Below, piece by piece: positions 62,134-64,000 of a stretch of 64,000 bases of DNA; position 1 is the stretch's first letter; every line of letters starts with the position of its first letter. The translations under genes and the position numbers were made by a program. This DNA is from JASLQO01 sp002327525 (lineage in GTDB: Bacteria; Pseudomonadota; Gammaproteobacteria; Pseudomonadales; Azotimanducaceae): assembly GCA_030744435.1 (NCBI GenBank), contig JASLQO010000019.1, positions 6,100 through 70,099 of the forward strand, read 5' to 3'. Below the pieces are notes generated by a model. It had not been told where the DNA came from and did no database searches. It saw only the letters and a list, made by a program, of their open reading frames with translations.

Positions 62134-63129
62134 TCAGGCTGACATGAGTAGCGCGAGATTCTCGGCAAGCGGTGCGGTGGCAATGCCGCGGTTGGTGATG
62201 ATGCCGGTCACCAATTCGGCAGGCGTCACGTCGAAAGCGGGGTTGTACGCGCGTACGTCCGCGGACCAGGACGAACGAACTTCATCTGGGTGGCGCTGTT
62301 CGATCTCGATGTCGGCACCCGTCGCGGTGTCGGCGTCATAGGTCGACGCGGGACAGGCGACATAGAAAGGCACACGGAAATGCCGGGCGAGCACCGCCAG
62401 GCTCAATGTTCCGATCTTGTTGGCGACATCACCGTTGCGCGCGACCCGATCGGTGCCGACGATGACGAGATCGACGCGGCCACCCGCCATGAGGCTTGCC
62501 GCCATGTTGTCGCAGATCAGCGTCACATCGATACCGGCGCGGCTCAGTTCCCAGGCGGTGAGCCGCGCTCCCTGCAGAAGAGGCCGGGTTTCATCTACAT
62601 ATACGTGGAACGGCACGCCGTCTGCGTGAGCCAGGTACATGGGTGCGGTGGCGGTACCGAGTTCGGACACCGCCAGCGATCCGGCGTTGCAGTGCGTGAG
62701 CAGATTGTGTCCGGGTTCGATGAGGTCGCGTCCGTGCTCGCCTATAGCACGGCACAGGGCGCGGTCCTCCTCGTGGATAGTGCTGGCTTCTCTCAGCAGG
62801 GCTTCGAACGAGGGTGTGTCAGCTGCGATACGCTGCATACGGCGGACCGCCCAGCGGAGGTTGACGGCGGTTGGGCGTGCTGCTTCCAACGCTGCTCCGG
62901 CACTTTCGGCGTCAGCACGCATGTCTGGAGAATGGCGAAGTGCGACCACCATTGCATAGGCCGCGGCGATGCCGATTGCGGGGGCGCCACGCACCGCCAG
63001 GGTGCGGATCGCTTCGACGGCATCCTCCAGGGTCTCGATGTCCAGATATTCGATCTCTCCAGGCAGGCGGCGCTGGTCGAGCAACAGCAGCCGTCCTGAC
63101 TCCCAGCGGATGGTCTGGGGGACATTCAC
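62134..63129 (-). CDS. mtnA: S-methyl-5-thioribose-1-phosphate isomerase
   Basis: A 331-residue enzyme of methionine salvage. VRGAPAIGIAAAYAMVVAL, the catalytic Cys in LLTHCNAGSLAVS, VYVDETRPLLQGARLTAWEL, the catalytic Asp in CDNMAASLMAGGRVDLVIVGTDRVA and NGDVANKIGTLSLAVLA are all present. It opens at GTG (63127-63129) overlapping the stop of the class II aldolase gene by 4 bases (GTGA). The frame upstream has no homology. It converts methylthioribose-1-phosphate to methylthioribulose-1-phosphate. Confidence 0.94.
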   Translation of the reverse strand: MNVPQTIRWESGRLLLLDQRRLPGEIEYLDIETLEDAVEAIRTLAVRGAPAIGIAAAYAMVVALRHSPDMRADAESAGAALEAARPTAVNLRWAVRRMQRIAADTPSFEALLREASTIHEEDRALCRAIGEHGRDLIEPGHNLLTHCNAGSLAVSELGTATAPMYLAHADGVPFHVYVDETRPLLQGARLTAWELSRAGIDVTLICDNMAASLMAGGRVDLVIVGTDRVARNGDVANKIGTLSLAVLARHFRVPFYVACPASTYDADTATGADIEIEQRHPDEVRSSWSADVRAYNPAFDVTPAELVTGIITNRGIATAPLAENLALLMSA

Positions 63130-63821
63130 GGATTGAGCCCGAGTGTTTGCAGCTGCATGGCTCGTGCGAGATAAGTCACGAGCAACCCGCCGCTGTCGCG
63201 GGAGCTGCCGCCGCAGGCGAAAACGCCGTCGGTGTGGCCGAGGGTTGCGAACACCAGCGGCCTGGACAGATTGTCGGTTAGCAGCCGGGATACCGCCCGC
63301 ACCATGGTTGGCGAGCCGTATGGCACCTCGGATGGTGTCACCGGAAGCCGCAGATGCTGGTGTTCGCCCCAGATCTCCGGACTGTGGGCGTGCATGACCC
63401 AATTGATTCGCTCATCACCTGCGTACAACATGGCGTGGGTCAGGGTTTCGGATGCAGGTGGCTGCGTACCCTCGGCTTCCACCCAGAAGCGATTCAGGTC
63501 GAAGCCAGTCACGCGCACGAGCTCGTCGGTTGTGAGTGATTCCACACCGCTGGTCTGGCTCGCTGTGATGAGAAACTCTGCCGGCGCATCCGGCAGGCGG
63601 ACGCTGAGGTTGCCGAACCCGAAACCGTCGTAACGCCCCGGCGCCTGGCCGATGAGACCTATGCGTTTGAGCAGCGTGCGCCAGGAATCGAGCTCCGCAT
63701 AGAGCCCGGTCTCGACTTCCGAGGTGGGAGACTGTAAGTCGTAGGCGAAATGAACGACACCCTCGACGTCCCCGGGGTTGGATTGGGTCAATTCGTTTAT
63801 CCCGTATGGTGCACCACACAA
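63126..63821 (-). CDS. Class II aldolase/adducin-family protein
   Basis: A protein of up to 231 residues. It keeps the class II aldolase fold: GYDGFGFGNLSVR-like GRYDGFGFGNLSVRLP, LITASQTSG, and the metal motif HAHSPEIW (H-x-H) with a later HTDGVFACGG. Coupled to mtnA, it may be a methylthioribulose-1-phosphate dehydratase (MtnB) or an aldolase of the DHAP-shunt type; these cannot be told apart by eye. The N-terminus is uncertain: the frame opens at TTG (63821) only 42 bases from the IS left end, so the upstream control region may be disturbed. Confidence 0.82.
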   Translation of the reverse strand: MCGAPYGINELTQSNPGDVEGVVHFAYDLQSPTSEVETGLYAELDSWRTLLKRIGLIGQAPGRYDGFGFGNLSVRLPDAPAEFLITASQTSGVESLTTDELVRVTGFDLNRFWVEAEGTQPPASETLTHAMLYAGDERINWVMHAHSPEIWGEHQHLRLPVTPSEVPYGSPTMVRAVSRLLTDNLSRPLVFATLGHTDGVFACGGSSRDSGGLLVTYLARAMQLQTLGLNP

Positions 63822-63862
63822 GCATGCCGAATGGGCATCACCGATGGTAGCGTTGATTCAGG

Positions 63863-64000
63863 TGACCTTTCCCCCAAAAACATGGCCATTGAGAAAGAGA
63901 CTTTTCCCGTAACATTGATGCCAGGGAGAAGTGGATATGAAGCGCAAGCGCTACAGCGAAGAGCAGATCATTGGGATTCTAAAGGAGCATGAAAGTGGTC
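63863..64000 (+). mobile_element. IS3-family insertion sequence, left end (IS407-like)
   Basis: The element begins near TGACCTTTCCCCCAAAAA (63863-63880), which resembles the left inverted repeat of IS407-group elements (TGACCTGCCCCC). It contains the start of a transposase gene 74 bases further in. The right end lies outside the window, so target-site duplication cannot be checked. Confidence 0.75.
63937..64000 (+). CDS. Transposase OrfA of the IS3 family, N-terminal 21 codons (cut by window edge)
   Basis: The reading MKRKRYSEEQIIGILKEHES is the characteristic N-terminal helix-turn-helix start of IS3/IS407-group OrfA proteins (family form MKxxRFTEEQIIGxLKEHEAG). AGGGAGAA lies about 10 bases upstream of ATG 63937. 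The rest is beyond the window. Confidence 0.85.
   Translation, partial: MKRKRYSEEQIIGILKEHESG

Noticed and set aside
1..64000. tRNA, rRNA, CRISPR arrays or prophage genes
   Set aside because: No cloverleaf-like sequences, regularly spaced repeats, or phage structural genes were seen on either strand; the only mobile sequence is the IS end at the right edge.

Overview
This window is a GC-rich chromosomal segment from a gammaproteobacterium. The evidence is the gene content: a complete tatABC operon next to a ubiEJB and hisE run, hslVU, a pilMNOPQ-aroK-aroB-damX cluster, SecY-interacting Syd, GreB and TypA. It carries no tRNA or rRNA genes and no CRISPR array. The end of the window runs into an IS3-type insertion sequence. 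I cannot name a genus. The mix of a eukaryotic-like Ser/Thr kinase, a type II glutamine synthetase and a TonB-receptor remnant suggests a free-living heterotroph from an environmental lineage.

Layout. 1-6.7 kb: start of glnA (type I glutamine synthetase), a PP-loop ATPase overlapping a TusA-like sulfur carrier, typA, dtd, a second glutamine synthetase (type II) with a sigma-54 promoter and two NtrC-type sites, and a Ser/Thr kinase. 7-17.2 kb: a long minus-strand housekeeping run (tatABC, hisE, ubiB, ubiJ, ubiE, a DUF971 gene, hslU, hslV, a SPOR protein, priA). 17.3-21.7 kb: rpmE, an M48 protease and PBP1a. 21.8-29.8 kb: type IV pilus assembly genes, shikimate genes and a DamX-like protein. 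29.9-35.9 kb: gltD and gltB (glutamate synthase). Together with the two glutamine synthetases this makes nitrogen assimilation the dominant theme of the first half.

36-41.5 kb: an acetyltransferase, KdsD, an ATPase, a Nudix hydrolase, malate dehydrogenase and a secreted protein of unknown role. 41.5-53.4 kb: a zone of decay. Four genes are visibly broken: a TlpA-like thioredoxin shifted out of frame by a 14-bp tandem duplication, an MDR oxidoreductase, a TonB-dependent receptor and an SMP-30 protein. They lie among intact lipid and aromatic catabolism-type genes (SDR, two enoyl-CoA hydratases), an MBL hydrolase and a tightly packed acylase, phosphoesterase and phosphomannose-isomerase-like operon.

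53.5-56.1 kb: an alkylation-repair pair (Ada-AlkA fusion and Ogt), followed by a TetR regulator preceded by three near-identical 16-bp palindromes. 56.2-60.0 kb: a minus-strand envelope-stress-like operon (four-EF-hand secreted protein, ECF sigma factor, small membrane protein, Spy/CpxP-like sensor, Syd, aroA). 60.1-63.8 kb: greB overlapping an AAC(3)-family acetyltransferase, a DsbA-like isomerase, and an mtnA plus class II aldolase pair. The pair's upstream side is abutted by the IS3-family left end at about 63.86 kb.

The strongest candidates for undescribed biology are the NtrC/sigma-54 control region of glnII, the triple TetR operator, the calcium-binding/ECF/Syd operon, and the PP-loop/TusA unit.
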